A stretch of 30,632 bases of DNA from Reticulitermes lucifugus (Eukaryota; Arthropoda; Insecta; Blattodea; Rhinotermitidae): positions 232-30,863 of the forward strand of contig JAKCWW010006913.1 of NCBI GenBank assembly GCA_026260175.1. The letters are read 5' to 3'. Numbering within the stretch: the first letter of the stretch is position 1; each line of letters opens with the position of its first letter. The position numbers were made by a program, and so were the translations under genes. This document shows, piece by piece, positions 1 through 11,535 of this stretch. Under the pieces are notes generated by a model. It was given only the letters and a program-made list of their open reading frames with translations, made no database searches and was not told where the DNA came from.

Positions 1-290
1 AAATGTAATTTTAAACTCTTAGCAATTAGTTTACTTTTAAATAAGGTTTGGTTTGCATAATATGCTTTGTTACCTTGGATTATCCTTGTTTTGATCTCTT
101 CTTCTATTGTATTATCTCCGTTTACGATTGATCCAAGGTATTTATATGATCTATTTTGCTCTAGACATGTACCGTTACAGTTAAGTTCTGTTAATTTGTG
201 TGTTTGTTTAGCACATTTTATGTATTTAGTTTTTTGTTTAGCCTTTATTTCCAGTACTTTTACAAATCTTCCATTTCCATAGCACGTAGA
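1..290 (-). pseudogene. Non-LTR retrotransposon reverse transcriptase, C-terminal fragment (runs off left edge)
   Basis: Read on the minus strand, positions 290 to 1 are open with no stop, about 96 codons. The translation contains YKYLGSIVNGDNTIEEEI (around 93-146) followed by YYANQTLFKSKL (around 24-60). This is the pattern just C-terminal of the catalytic palm in RTE-like LINE reverse transcriptases: a 'KYLGS' strand, an acidic IEEEI helix, then a 'KSKL' segment. KQKTKYIKC lies just upstream, matching the usual KTKYM region. There is an in-frame stop at 291-293, and the upstream palm with its ADD box is not recognisable, so this is a truncated dead copy. Its sequence differs from the other LINE tails in the window (19937-20405, 27170-27621), so it is probably a second family. 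Clade assignment is from memory and uncertain. Confidence 0.72.
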
Positions 291-3200
291 CTATTTTTTC
301 ACTTGCTGAACGACTCTAATACTTTCAAAGAACAGCTTTGCTTTCTGGAGTTTGTCAGTAATCGTCACTTCTTGTACCTCATAATCAGCACTCAAGAGCT
401 AGATTCTGAAACATTTACACCTTAAAAATTTGTTGTAAACATTTTTTCCTTGAAATAACTTTTTTTCCAGGACAACATTCCTATACCTATCATAGTAAAG
501 AGATCTACTTCTTTCGTTGTACCTGTTTCAATAACAAGGCTACTTAGAATTATCATGAATTTCTGCTTTTACAAATAAAATGCACGTCCTGTGATAAAAC
601 ACAACATTAAAGGTTCTTCAAATACTTGAGCATAAAATCTGCCTATTTTTATGTAAAACGTACAGTTATTTAGTGACGAACGTTACCGAAAATGTTGCAC
701 ATTACTGAGATAGAAAGGGAGGTTTTGTGCTGTTTTATGTGTCGACTATTCCTTGAATTTCAGTTACAAAAATGGGCTATCAAGGAAGGTGGTCTGGACT
801 GAATTTAAAGCCATGTTTAATGACTACCATTTGACCCTATTCTCATGTCATACGGCACCTGGCTTATGTCGATCAATACTAGGGAGTTCATAAAGAATTT
901 CACATAGGCCTGTAGCTGTCGTGGGAAACTATGAAACCTATTGTCTTGAGATACTTTGAGTGTTCCAGATGTTACAGACCGTGCAATAATGCCGGCCTTC
1001 TCTTCTTTTTGTCCCTTGTACGTATATGTTTTAAAACACTCTCAACCATACTTAAACTTCAAAGGTTTGAAACTTTTTCAAGAACATTAAGTTCCCTTTT
1101 TGAAACATCTTCCTGCTAGTGTCTCCCACCCTCCCATCTAGTTTCTGTACTCATGCTGGCATTACGCTTCTTTGACATAAGGAAACAAGACAGTATAAGC
1201 ATTCTGTATTCTGCCATGAAAGTAACGAAGAAAATCTTATGTATAAGCTATAAAGCCGGGCCCTTAACTACCGTCTCCATATTATGATAATGTAAAAACA
1301 GAAAGAGAGAGAGAGCAGAGCGAAGACGAAGAGTTCTATTGTAATTAGTGTCGTCGTTTCTTACCATTTAGTTATGGTACAAGCTATGCTACATAATATT
1401 TTCACCCAAAATGCCAGGTCGCTAATAAAATGACATGCAACATCTAACAAGACCCAAGCTGTCCTCCTTTCTTCATTATTAATGCATGCAATTATTTTTT
1501 CCCCATTTCCTTCTTGAGGCCAAATAGGGGTTAGAGGTAGAGTCGGGGGTAGCTGAAGTCAAGATGAGAAGTGGAAGGGGGACATGGGGGGGAATGTGAC
1601 ACTTGCTTTAAAAAAAGGTTAAGTTTATCCTCAAAGGAGTCATTCATTTGCCTAGTGGCGTTGGTGTTTGTTCCCCTCTTTTGACTGTCTTCTTGTCGAG
1701 GTGGTGGTATTTTATGCTATCGAAGTTTTTGGAAACTTTAAAGTCTGTCTTTAAGACAAAAGCAAAATTTTTGTGTAAAGTTTATATCAGACTATGGTCT
1801 ATATATTTCTTTCGGTGCAAAGTACAGCTTATTTTGTGTGATTCAGTTGCTACGTAGGCCCAAGTTTCAGCTTATGTATGCACCCCATCATAAAATGGAA
1901 CTACGTTTTGTTTAAATGATGGGTGGAGAGGAAGTGGCTCCAATTTATGTCTTTATACTTTTATGCGCTTGTATGAATCTAATTCATGAACAAAGTACGT
2001 AGACTTTATGAAAGAAAATTTCTTTCTTCTGGGCATTCTTCTATAAGAAATCGTTTACAAGAAAAATTGACCACACACGTTCATTTTGAGCCGAGATTAA
2101 AAAATGCGTGGCGCTTAACATGTGCTCTCCGATATATCCTCACGATGTGATGTGTAAAAACCATTCTTTGAAAAATAAGTGTTTGGTTATTACTACGGTA
2201 GATTTTCAATTGTTAAATTACTATTATTTCTACAATTAAAGTAAAATGTTTATTTTAAAATGGAACCGGGGTGTATAGTAAAGTGTTCATAACAAGAGTC
2301 TCAGTGTTTAAAATGAAGTAAAAACAATAGTTCAGATTTCAGCGTAGTTATACAATCTGCTAGCAAAATCGTGATCTACAACGCAACGGCTTTGCTCAAA
2401 AGCAAGATCCATTTGCTATATCAAAACATCACACCCTGATACACAATTATGACGCATAGATTAAAATACGACTCTCCATTTTCTTGGTTGTCGAGGTCAA
2501 CAGTTTCCTCCACCAATGATTTTGTACATTTTTTTTGGAAATTTTAAGGTTTCTGTTAAGATATGGGGCGTAGGGATGATATAAAATCAGGGGTCTGTGA
2601 TTGAATAGAGGACCTGTATAATTTTCTGTTAGAGGAACACTAATTTGTAGTACTTTGGTATAAGAGTTAAAATATAAATGCTCGCTTACGTTGTGTATCT
2701 GTGGTGAAGTCATTCCTGCATTATTTGCCATTGTATTAGCGCACGTTTATTCCGATTATATTTATTTATTACGTGAAAGCTTATAAAAAAGGAGAAAGTA
2801 AGATGCATTATATATGTAGGGAATAGGTTCTGGAAATAACTTTAAGATACATTTACGTTAATCAAAATTATGTAGAAAAGGTCGTACTAAAGGTACCTCA
2901 GTAATCCCTCTAAATTGTGGCAAATTTCTAATGAATTCCACTGAGAGCAACAAATGAAAATTACATATTTCGATTATCTACGCTAACTATTCAATTCCAG
3001 GAATACATGCTACCTTTCATTTAAAAGTAACATGTTTCATCATCTCGTCTCCTACGTAAAAATCTAAAAATTAATATCTGACATATATAATGTGAGGGCT
3101 GTTTTGGCTGAATATCAACTACATAAATAATTCAAAGGTACTCTCATTTTGGTTTTTGAGATAGAAGTGTGCTACGTGGGAGAATATTACTATTCAAAAT

Positions 3201-4255
3201 ATGTAAGTTACTTAACAAGGAGATGGAGAAAACTGCTTTATGAAGATCTTCATCATTTTTACTCGTAACCAATTCTTATGATTGCGACATGAAGAAGACA
3301 TAAAAAGGAGATGTAGCATGCATGGGGAAGACTGGAGTTACGTATAAAAAATCATCCGGAAACCTGAAGGGAAGAGATCACTTGGTTGGCGGGAGTAAAT
3401 TTGAGTACAAGTATAATATTAAAATGATACTTGAAATAATTGCCTATGTTAGCAATATTTCACTTTTTTTAGTTTTTACTCTATTTTTGTGTTATTTTGT
3501 TTACCTGTGGCGAAGCATATGTATAGTAGTGCTACCGAAATTAGAAGTTGATGATAAAATCGTGATGAAGCAGGTAAAAAGAGGATTGTCATTATCACTG
3601 TACATACGAGTAAGAAAGAAGTGACCATCTGTGTAATAATACGTGATTCAGACTTGTCTGCATAATTATGATCACCCTGTGAGACGACCACAGTGTACAG
3701 CGTGTGTGGACTTTAGACAAGTTTTATCAAATAATTAATGCACTGCTGCATACGAACTGTTGGAGAAAGTTAAAAATTAATGTTTAGGTCTCAAAATAAA
3801 ATGATTTTAAGCTCTCCCTTTTTGTGGATTTGAGATAAGCTTGTAAGTTTTCAGTTTCTAGTTTGTCCTCGCTATTTTTATAAACAACTTTAATACATTG
3901 CATTAAAAATAATTTTGCTCACACGCCTGAAAATGACAGGATCATGTTGACGCGTGTAACCTGTATGTTTATAGTATCGTAATATTTAATAATTGTTCAT
4001 TTTTTACTGCAACATGTAGTGTCAGTGTACTTGTCATTTTAGTGTCAAGGGTATAATAATGCAAGTAATGCCGTAATTGTGTTTGTTATTCACTCTGTAG
4101 CTTATGATGGCGCAATATTAGGTTTAATCTTCACACGAAACGTGGGATTGGAGGATCTTGTGGCTATGATGGTCCAGATTGCGGTCGTCTGTGGTACGTA
4201 AATCTTCCAATAAGTGAGGCTGTCACAACGGCGTTGATGAAAATTAAAATCTTAG
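291..4255. other. AT-rich stretch without recognisable gene
   Basis: I see no supported gene here. Open frames are short and mostly lack ATG starts. The best ATG-started one (3322-3624, +, 100 codons) has a hydrophobic stretch around residues 35-60 but no motif I recognise. A minus-strand frame at 2447-2731 (94 codons) also matches nothing known to me. A purine-rich run with GA dinucleotides lies near 1300-1330. Positions 300-480 may hold very decayed upstream sequence of the LINE at 1-290. Confidence 0.5.
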
Positions 4256-4430
4256 TGGATATGACGCCGTGTTAATTGGCAAATAGTTCCAGATTATTCG
4301 GTTGAGTTTTCTGCCCCCATCTTCAGGAATGAAGAGCGCAATCATATGATTGCTTAGATCCTGAAGATGAAGGCTACATGCTTCTCCGAAACTTCCATGA
4401 ATTTACCAATCGACGTGGCGTTACAACCCA
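4256..4430. repeat. Foldback (inverted-repeat) element with CCTGAAGATG motif
   Basis: Two arms face each other. CATCTTCAGGA (4318-4328) and TCCTGAAGATG (4359-4369) are perfect reverse complements. Between them sits GCAATCATATGATTGC (4338-4353), a perfect 16-base palindrome. The outer parts also pair: 4264-4284 matches the reverse complement of 4401-4421 at 16 of 21 positions. A further inverted copy of 4257-4280 lies at 4540-4563 (20 of 24). The right arm carries CCTGAAGATG followed by CTCCGAAAC (4384-4392). I remember that bipartite hairpin motif from many dispersed retroelement repeats in animals. No coding sequence is visible. It may be a small foldback element or the end of a larger retroelement. 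Confidence 0.55.
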
Positions 4431-5571
4431 GACGACTTAAATCTTCATGTGTAATCTTCACATCAAACCTAAGATTTGAGTTTCTTAGGGCTGTCGTTAA
4501 CAAGAATAGACTGTGAGGAGCTTTACGGAAAGCCTGGCTGCCAAATTACGCGGCGTCATGTCCCAGAAGTTCGTAATCATTATAGGTGGAGCAGATTTTT
4601 CAATAACAACAATAATTTAATTAATGACATTTATGTGTGTATGCTTACGTAATTATTTCCTTATCACAGCAGCTTTATTCGGGAAAAGTACCGTTATTTT
4701 AATTTCTCCGTAAGTGTAGCCTTTCCTTGCCTTGTTCTTATCATAAAACTTTGTAACATTCTGTAACGAGAAAAATAGGCATAGGTGGAAAGAGTTTAAA
4801 ATTTTCCATATTTCAGTCATCCTTTTTAACTTCAGAATTATTGCTTCTGTGTAAAGCCAGCAGAGATAATTTTGTCCTGAATGGGAGTCGCTTCTATTAG
4901 ATATGTAATATATTAATTTCTTTTAAAACAGTAGATAAATAACCGTAGAAAGTAGATAGTGAAGCAAAGGGGTGATAATAGAGGTTGAAACGCAGGGTTA
5001 GAAGGGTAAAGGGAGGGTGGACAGACTGGACATTTATCACTTCCGTTCTACACAGCAATGTGCTCACACTGTAAGAGTTCCGACTCCTCGCACTCCTGCA
5101 TATCTTCCCACCCTATTCCTTCTAGCTGGACTCGGCAATGGACACTTAAAACACTGCCGCCCTCTCTGTCCTGATAGTTCCAACCACCACATTCAACATT
5201 CAAGGGTCACAACCCTCACGGAATGTCCAGCTAACTGAATATCCAAACCCTTGTTATCAGCATTCTGGGCTTTCTATACTACAGCCGTAGTTAACTGTTG
5301 AACATTAGGAAATAAAAGTCGTTGTCAAAAACAAGCTATTCCTTCTTCTTAAGTTAACAGAATATACCTTAGTATTTTAAAACTGTAAAATTTGAACATT
5401 TTGAAAATGCCAGTTTAATTGATACGTTTCTGCAATGGATGTTACCTTTATTCAAAGGCCCAGGTTTAATCGTCACATTAAATACTTAATGTCGAGATGT
5501 AACTGTTTTTACCTGCTGCTGTAAGATTAAGGAAATTTCTGCTTTTCCATTCAGTGTTTTTCTTTGTTTTT
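4431..5571. other. Flank of the foldback repeat and featureless AT-rich DNA
   Basis: Positions 4431-4565 probably still belong to the foldback repeat unit, because 4540-4563 mirrors 4257-4280. Beyond that I see no gene. A 73-codon frame at 5017-5238 lacks an ATG start and any recognisable motif. Confidence 0.4.
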
Positions 5572-5578
5572 TGTGTGT

Positions 5579-5627
<49 letters not shown>
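5572..5627. repeat. (TG)n microsatellite
   Basis: About 56 bases of TG/GT dinucleotides with a single interruption (a C at 5583). The antisense reading gives a poly-His/Thr frame, which is an artefact of the repeat. Confidence 0.97.
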
Positions 5628-5628
<1 letters not shown>

Positions 5629-6639
5629 TCCATATGATTCTCGCAATAAATACGGAATATGTCCCTAAACACCATTACCCAGTTAGTTTTTTATTCGAGA
5701 CAATGTGTTCTCTCTGACGTAGGAGCTATAGTTTTAGGCCTATATGTGATTTCGATGAATGCCATTCTTCAATGAGTTAAACGTAATCGCCATGTACTTT
5801 TGGCGATATATTTGGTTTAAAATTGTTGTGGAACTTTTTGGTGGGTTCTGGTTTGTCGTGGTTTTTGTGATTTATAGTAGGCAGACCCAAGGATAGTAGC
5901 TGAACTAGAACATCCATCTTGTTATCTTTCCCCAGAATCACTATTCTGAATATTGTTCTCTTTTGTATTCGATATAACAGTATATCAGCAATTGACGAAA
6001 ATTTTTCAAGCACAATAAACCAAAGAGAACTTGTTAAATGAAGACAGCAAAGTATAAATTAATCTTGTCTCAGGACTATTGGCATGTATTCCATATGACT
6101 TCCTTTCTTCACCTGCCAATATGTTATACCAAAACTTAGTACCCAACAATAGTTGGACCTATAACAGCTTGACTGTTAAGTGTACCTACATGTTTCCTAA
6201 GGACGATATTCTAGAAAGCCTGGAAGGATGTAATGCTTTCACATTGTTGAAATCGTGTTGCATGAAATCAATCTGTTTTGTTTTGTAACAACGTAACGTC
6301 ACAAGTTACAACAAACTTTGAGTTTAGACTTCGGATCGAAATACAATAAATAATATATTGCACTAATGACTGCAATTCATGCAATTATGCCACAGGGATG
6401 GATAGTGCTGAAGTTACAAACGTTCGGTCAGAATTTCCAAAATTGGAGTCTTTGAAATAACTTTGTATTATACGCAGGAAAACTTCCTTTCTAATTCGAC
6501 ATGCCGAGTGTCCATATGTTATGGATTATATGTATAAATTATAACAAACCAAGCTGTATATCTACAGCAGTCACAATTTATGATTCAGCCAAAGTAAAAC
6601 ACAGCCTATATTAATCTTTGTAAGCCTGCGGGCCTAAAC
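5628..6639. other. No feature seen
   Basis: AT-rich DNA with only short chance frames (for example 5777-6013 minus and 6079-6288 plus). None shows a motif, a plausible splice context or similarity that I recognise. Confidence 0.45.
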
Positions 6640-6780
6640 GTTTTTAACTTGTTGCATGTAAGTGGTTATTCTTTCATATTTTTATACCTGTGCCCGATGA
6701 TGGCTTATAATTAAGCCGAAACATGTAACACTTGAGATAATAAAAGTTATTGTCTATAACATAGTTGTGATGGACGGCCC
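6640..6780 (+). repeat. Hairpin repeat, GATGATGGC...GCCGAAAC type
   Basis: CCCGATGAT (6693-6701) is followed by the stem-loop GGCTTATAATTAAGCC (6702-6717, 6-bp stem, 4-base loop) and then GAAAC (6718-6722). This arrangement is a widespread dispersed-repeat signature in animal genomes, often near retroelement ends, and it resembles the 4359-4392 motif in this window. A possible polyadenylation-type AATAAA sits at 6740-6745. The boundaries given are approximate and no target-site duplication was found. Confidence 0.45.
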
Positions 6781-6934
6781 GTGTGTTTCTTTGCTTACTT
6801 AGTGTCACGACGCAATTTATCACCTAAGATTACTTATTGGTTTTGTCCAAACAGCTACAATAAATACCCTTTTAATTTATAAGGTACCGCATTTATGCAA
6901 CCTCTAATTCTTTCGACGCAAACAAAGTAGAATT

Positions 6935-7015
6935 TATTTAATGAATGATAGAATGAATGACTAGCTTTATTTGACAAAGCAGTTACAATTCACAAGCTTA
7001 ATAGCTTCTTGTGTT
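6935..7015 (-). mobile_element. Putative retroelement 3' tail, (CATT)n type
   Basis: On the minus strand, AATAAA (plus-strand TTTATT at 6966-6971) is followed by GCTAGTCATTCATTC and a degenerate CATT repeat ending near 6940. An AATAAA a few bases before a tetranucleotide tail is typical of LINE 3' ends. The minus-strand sequence upstream (up to about 7440) is more GC-rich than its surroundings and could be the same element, but I could not find a reverse transcriptase frame in it. It could also be the 3'UTR of an unrelated transcript. Confidence 0.35.
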
Positions 7016-10000
7016 TGAATGACTGTAGAAGGCGGCGGCAGTGCAATACTTAGGACACTCTTGAAATATTTTACTTAAGGAACTGAGGAAAATCAGGAAC
7101 ATGAATATGGACGTCCCCACTCTAGGCCGCGTGCTGGCTGCTGGACCTCACGAACACAAAGTGAGGTTGCTCATCATTACTCAGCGACTTGCGGCATACC
7201 TGACATGAAACAAGGAACTTTCGGGTTAGTGAGCTTTAACAAAGACGTTCACTCTCTTACTTGTGCAGTTCCTATCTTATCACACAGGGCTACGTGCCTC
7301 TACACATTCACTTACTCTGACACATGTTGCGTAGCCTGAAGGTGCACGGAGCTGAACTGGACTATTTTGAAATGAATGGGGGAGGGACTGGAGGATTGTG
7401 GACAAGTAGGAAAGAAGCTGAGACAGTATTAAAGTAATTAATGCAGTATATGTCTTTTGAATGGCCTTTTTATATATACTTGTTACAGATACTTCTTATT
7501 CCTTGAATTTGCAACGACATTCTTCTCTTAATACTTTTAATGTTCCTTGTGGTTTTGCCTTTAAAGTCTCTACGACTCCAGTATACAAGGGCTGTAGGTT
7601 ATTTTATGCCGAAAAGCTGGTGCTGGAGGTGTAATTCTGACATCCCTCTCAGTTCACCCCGGAGCTAGCAACTCTTAACCGCCAAACGCACCCACACCCC
7701 ATCTCTCTTACCGCCACCTTGTAACCTGTCTAGAACGACCTACTCAAGTGTCCTATAAAACTAATCGCCTGCTGTTTTACCTCAGACGGCACGTGGTATA
7801 ACAAAATCACAAGCCCTTTAACACCTTCACCATAGCTGATATGACATCCCTCCCGCTATGCATGAACTTTTATTTCTTCAGAAGCCCCGCCTTTTGCCAA
7901 CATGTTCAGGGGTAGAAAAAATAGAAATTCAACGCGTTTTCTCATCTAAAAAGTGATGATTGCTAACACAATAATTACAGTTCACATTCGCATATAATAT
8001 TTTATAAAAACGAGATTAGAAATGCATAATACAGATATAAGGAACACAGTAAATCACGTATATACAACATTATAATAAAAGCCTGCAGTGTCTATTATAA
8101 TCCATTTCATCACGCAGTTTATCCAGACACGATGCTGTAATTACGTCTAAATATTAATTAAAAATTAATACAAGTTAATTATGCTGAAAACGCGTAAATG
8201 AAGGAAAGTCTTTCTGGAGCATTTTGAGCTTTTGAGATGCCGACAGTAGCCAAAGTCTTTATAAATTTCCCGTGTTTACGTGATATCCGAAGATTTAGTA
8301 CAGTTGCCCCGAACTCCACCCCTCTACCCACTGTATTTTATTATGGTCCAAGAGTCCAGTATACAGCCTCATATACTAATTCTCTTTTGTTTTATTCTTC
8401 CCTATATACCGGGGTGTTCTAAGCGGTCTTTTCACTGCTGGTCCTTTCGTCTAAATCTGTTCATGCACTTTCCGTCCTTTTATGCACGCTACATTTCACG
8501 AATATTTATTTTTTTATTAGCATAATAATATTTGCCGCAGAGTGTAGTTTAAAGGCTTCTCAGGATGCAGTTTACTTTCTCTAAGTTATAGGAGTCCTTC
8601 CTCCGTGTTAGATCCAAATACTGTCTTCAGCATCCTGCTCTCAAACATCCCCGATCTACGAGTATTTTCTTCTCTTAGGATGACAGACTAATTTTTCCGG
8701 CCACCCGAACACATACAATTACAGTTTTGTATATGTTAACCTTTAGATAGAAAGTAAAGATACCAAGCTATTATATTGTTCTGATTTATATGCATTTTGA
8801 GTAGAGTGTTACAATAACAGCTTACATACTTTAGGTCTAAGACAACTTGAACTCAAAATACAGGTTTCTTTATTTTGTGCTCTGCCTGAGAACGGACTGA
8901 GTGGCAGCCTCCGGAACATAGTACTTCTTTGTAGTTTAAATATAAACACCGGCACGTGATAAAGTAAAAAAAATGTATCATAGTAATACAATTAATGAAT
9001 GACTTTAAATCTTTTAATCTCGCCGTATTAACCCTCTTTCTTTCGTTCAGGAATAAAGTAGAACTTTTATTATATGATGCTGTAAATTTTGGGGAAGAGA
9101 TGAAGGGAGTAACACTTTGTACGTTTGAATTTGTAATGAAAAGAAAAATATTTAGTACCAATACTTGTTTTTGTAATTCTCCACTTACAATACTTTTTTG
9201 AAATTCACATCAAAAATAAATATTCTAACAGAAATAGGCCTGTTGTAAGGGAATGGAAAGTTCCAAGCTCACCTCCGTAAAAGTTTGAGTACTTATTATA
9301 TTTGTATTTGCCAAAACGTAAGTTTAGAAAATCAAAATAAAATTGCCTCACAATTTATAGTCTTTTTCGTGACGTATTAGCAAAAGCACTTGAATGCCGT
9401 ATGTCAGAAGCGAATCGAAATATTTCACTTTGTAAGATTGCATTTATTAAAAAATGATCTTGTATAACCATTGCAAGGAAATGTAATATCAAATTTATTT
9501 TGTCTCTAGTTGATACTAGCAATTTTTTGTAAGCTTATCCGAGTTAAAATTGAATTACTTCCAAAGCACGCTCATGCATAAAACTTCAAGAAGGTGTACT
9601 GAATGGGACGGTGATGTTTTCGTCTCTAAAATTCTCACCGCTCCATGATATTATTTTGAACCGACAACAAGACATGACGACCCCCAGAGACATGCTGTTC
9701 ACACTGAATTTGAAAATCGAAATTTAATTTGACAGACAATGCAAATGAAAGAGAGGAGTGTATGATGTTAGTAGTTGTCATTTCACTAAATTAATGACTT
9801 CTCCATTTGTTCCTGTCTCTTAGTGGCGTGCCGAACCCAGTGTCGATAAGGCATGCATTCCACTGTTTCGGCACTGCTGTAATAAAACATACATATGCGA
9901 AATATGTTACTGTAAAAGGATGCATGCAGGCGTATGTCCATTAATGTTGTGTGGAAAATTGCTTTTCTTATTATGTCGAAAAATAATCACTACTGTTGAA

Positions 10001-10087
10001 ACTAGCGGCAGCATTTCTCAGAACAAACAGAAATTATTTTCCTGTACAGCAATTACTGGTTGGGTTTTATAACCGACAGGGATTATA
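7016..10087. other. Long stretch without recognisable gene
   Basis: No supported gene. Overlapping frames near 8237-8525 (+) and 8809-9201 (both strands) are short and match nothing I know. A small imperfect hairpin lies at 9828-9874, with arms GTGCCGAA and TTCGGCAC. Positions 7016-7440 may belong to the minus-strand retroelement whose tail is at 6935-7015. Confidence 0.45.
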
Positions 10088-10205
10088 CAGGGTGTTTCAT
10101 AAATCCATCCGGGATTTTGGAGGTCTGTAGCTCAGGAGCCAAATCACACACGGGGGATGAGAGCATGTCAATGAAAAGAGTCCATATCCAAGTTTTGAAC
10201 CTATC

Positions 10206-10334
10206 TTACAAATATTCAATATGTCCCCCTTTGGTGACTCGACAGACGTCAATCCTATCCCAGTCCCAGGAGATGGTCCCGGCCTACCTGTTCGTTTTGC
10301 AACACACAAACAGCCAGTTTCCTCGAATTTTCTA
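10206..10334 (-). pseudogene. Transposase C-terminal remnant (mariner-type)
   Basis: Reading from the gap edge leftwards on the minus strand gives an in-frame segment that ends WDWDRIDVCRVTKGGHIEYL, then a stop at 10206-10208. I recall the same closing pattern, RLDVCRVTKGAHIEHL, from the C-termini of insect transposases annotated as Tc3/mariner type. This is memory, not a search. An in-frame stop interrupts the segment about 20 codons before that motif, so the copy is dead. The catalytic DDE/D region, if present, would lie in the gap. Confidence 0.6.
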
Positions 10335-10501
10335 NNNNNNNNNNNNNNNNNNNNNNNNNNNNNNNNNNNNNNNNNNNNNNNNNNNNNNNNNNNNNNNNNN
10401 NNNNNNNNNNNNNNNNNNNNNNNNNNNNNNNNNNNNNNNNNNNNNNNNNNNNNNNNNNNNNNNNNNNNNNNNNNNNNNNNNNNNNNNNNNNNNNNNNNNN
10501 N
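10335..10501. other. Assembly gap (167 N)
   Basis: An unbroken run of N. It lies wholly inside the mariner-like element, so the gap probably results from collapse of a repeat. Frames reported across it are meaningless. Confidence 0.99.
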
Positions 10502-10557
10502 GTTTGCTACTGCACGGCCAAGCCTCTAAATCCCGGATGGACTTATGAAACACGCTG

Positions 10558-10992
10558 TATTTACTGAGCGGTGAGAACTGAATCTTTAAGGACAATCCAA
10601 GTTCATTTTCGCCTTTGAAGAGTCTATAGGTCAAGAAAATTGGCAAAACTCGTTGGCTTTCTTAAGGCTGCTGTTTAAGAAGGGAGTGAATGCTAAACGA
10701 AACTAAATTAGGTATAAAATATTTATCGGCTTTCCTCCATAGAGAAAATCATGCGAGATTTTATCGACATACGTAACATAAATAATAAAGTATAAAGGGT
10801 CCGTGTTACACGTAAGTTTTCAAAGTGATGTTTATAACAGAAGATAAATAATGGAACATGTTGAAGACTCAAGTCTTCAAGGATATTATGCCCTATCGAT
10901 CCGCAAGTAGTGGACGAAGTGGCAAAGCAGAACTGTATTTAAACTTTCAGGGTCCAGCAGTCCACGAAGAGTAGCAATGCGAAGTAGAAGTC
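10558..10992. other. No feature seen
   Basis: Short AT-rich spacer between the mariner-like element and the next repeat. I see no gene or repeat signature. Confidence 0.45.
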
Positions 10993-11535
10993 GTTTTAGA
11001 CGCGTTCGCAAAATTGCTGATAGCGACTATTAGCTTCGTCATATCTGTCGGTCCGTCTGTCCGTCCGCATGGAACAACTCGGCTTACACTGGACGGAATG
11101 TCATGACATTTTATATATAATGATGTTTCGAAAATCTGTCGAGAAAATTCCAAGTATAATTAAAATCTGACAATTATAACTGGTACTTTACGTGAAGACT
11201 TATGTACATTTATGACAATATCTCGCTGAATTCTTTTTAGAATGAGAAGTGTTTCAAAAAAAGTTATAGAGAAAATCAAAACACACATTTTATGTTCAAT
11301 AACTTTTTTCCCAAAAAATCGTGCCCTTTAGGAGATAATATGTAAAATTATGGTAGAGACAGATAGACCACAGATGACGATATGATGGGGCGCAGAAGAA
11401 TGCTATTTGCATGCCGGGTAACTAAGGCAAGAATACAGACACACTCTCATAATATTTATTATTTATTGCTTTTCCACGACAATTATGGTTATGCGAATGC
11501 GCTTCAATACTACATTATACGCACATTGCCTTTCT
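10993..11535 (+). repeat. Unclassified dispersed repeat, copy A
   Basis: This is homologous along its length to 21450-21966 (minus) and partly to 24602-25010 (plus). Shared blocks include GACTATTAGCTTCGTCAT (about 11025-11042), a TCCGTCTGTCCGTCCGCATG run, TTATGTACATTTATGA, GACCACAGATGA, and TTATTGCTTTTCCACG near the right end. An inverted repeat is present: GACGCGTTCGC (10999-11009) near the left end and GCGAATGCGC (11493-11502) about 30 bases from the right end. The inverted repeats recur in all three copies. There is no coding potential. It looks like a non-autonomous element (MITE-like), or part of a larger transposon, but I cannot name a superfamily and no target duplication is clear. Confidence 0.75.

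Larger units (their letters stand above)
10088..10557 (-). mobile_element. Tc1/mariner-like DNA transposon with 30-bp TIRs, gap inside
   Basis: The terminal inverted repeats are 10088-10117 and 10528-10557, starting CAGGGTGTTTCATAA and CAGCGTGTTTCATAA respectively. They agree at 28 of 30 positions. The element is flanked on both sides by TA (10086-10087 and 10558-10559), the target duplication of IS630/Tc1/mariner elements. The minus strand inside the left end encodes a transposase C-terminus (see 10206-10334). The element spans 470 positions as written, but 167 are N and the real length is unknown. A complete mariner-type element would be about 1.2-1.4 kb, so it is either internally deleted or its body is hidden in the gap. 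Confidence 0.88.

Noticed and set aside
3322..3624. 100-codon ATG-started frame with a hydrophobic stretch
   Set aside because: No known motif, no second copy and no splice or promoter context. AT-rich DNA yields such hydrophobic frames by chance.
5478..5675. Histidine/threonine repeat protein on the minus strand
   Set aside because: It is simply the (TG)n microsatellite translated.
6688..6726. Functional hammerhead ribozyme
   Set aside because: The core deviates (C for U4, an extra base before stem II), and I found no convincing stem III or cleavage triplet.
9828..9874. Hairpin with GTGCCGAA/TTCGGCAC arms
   Set aside because: An 8-bp stem with a broken continuation is expected by chance in 30 kb, and there is no repeat copy in the window.
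10060..10646. Frames running through the N gap
   Set aside because: They owe their length to N codons and are not evidence of coding.
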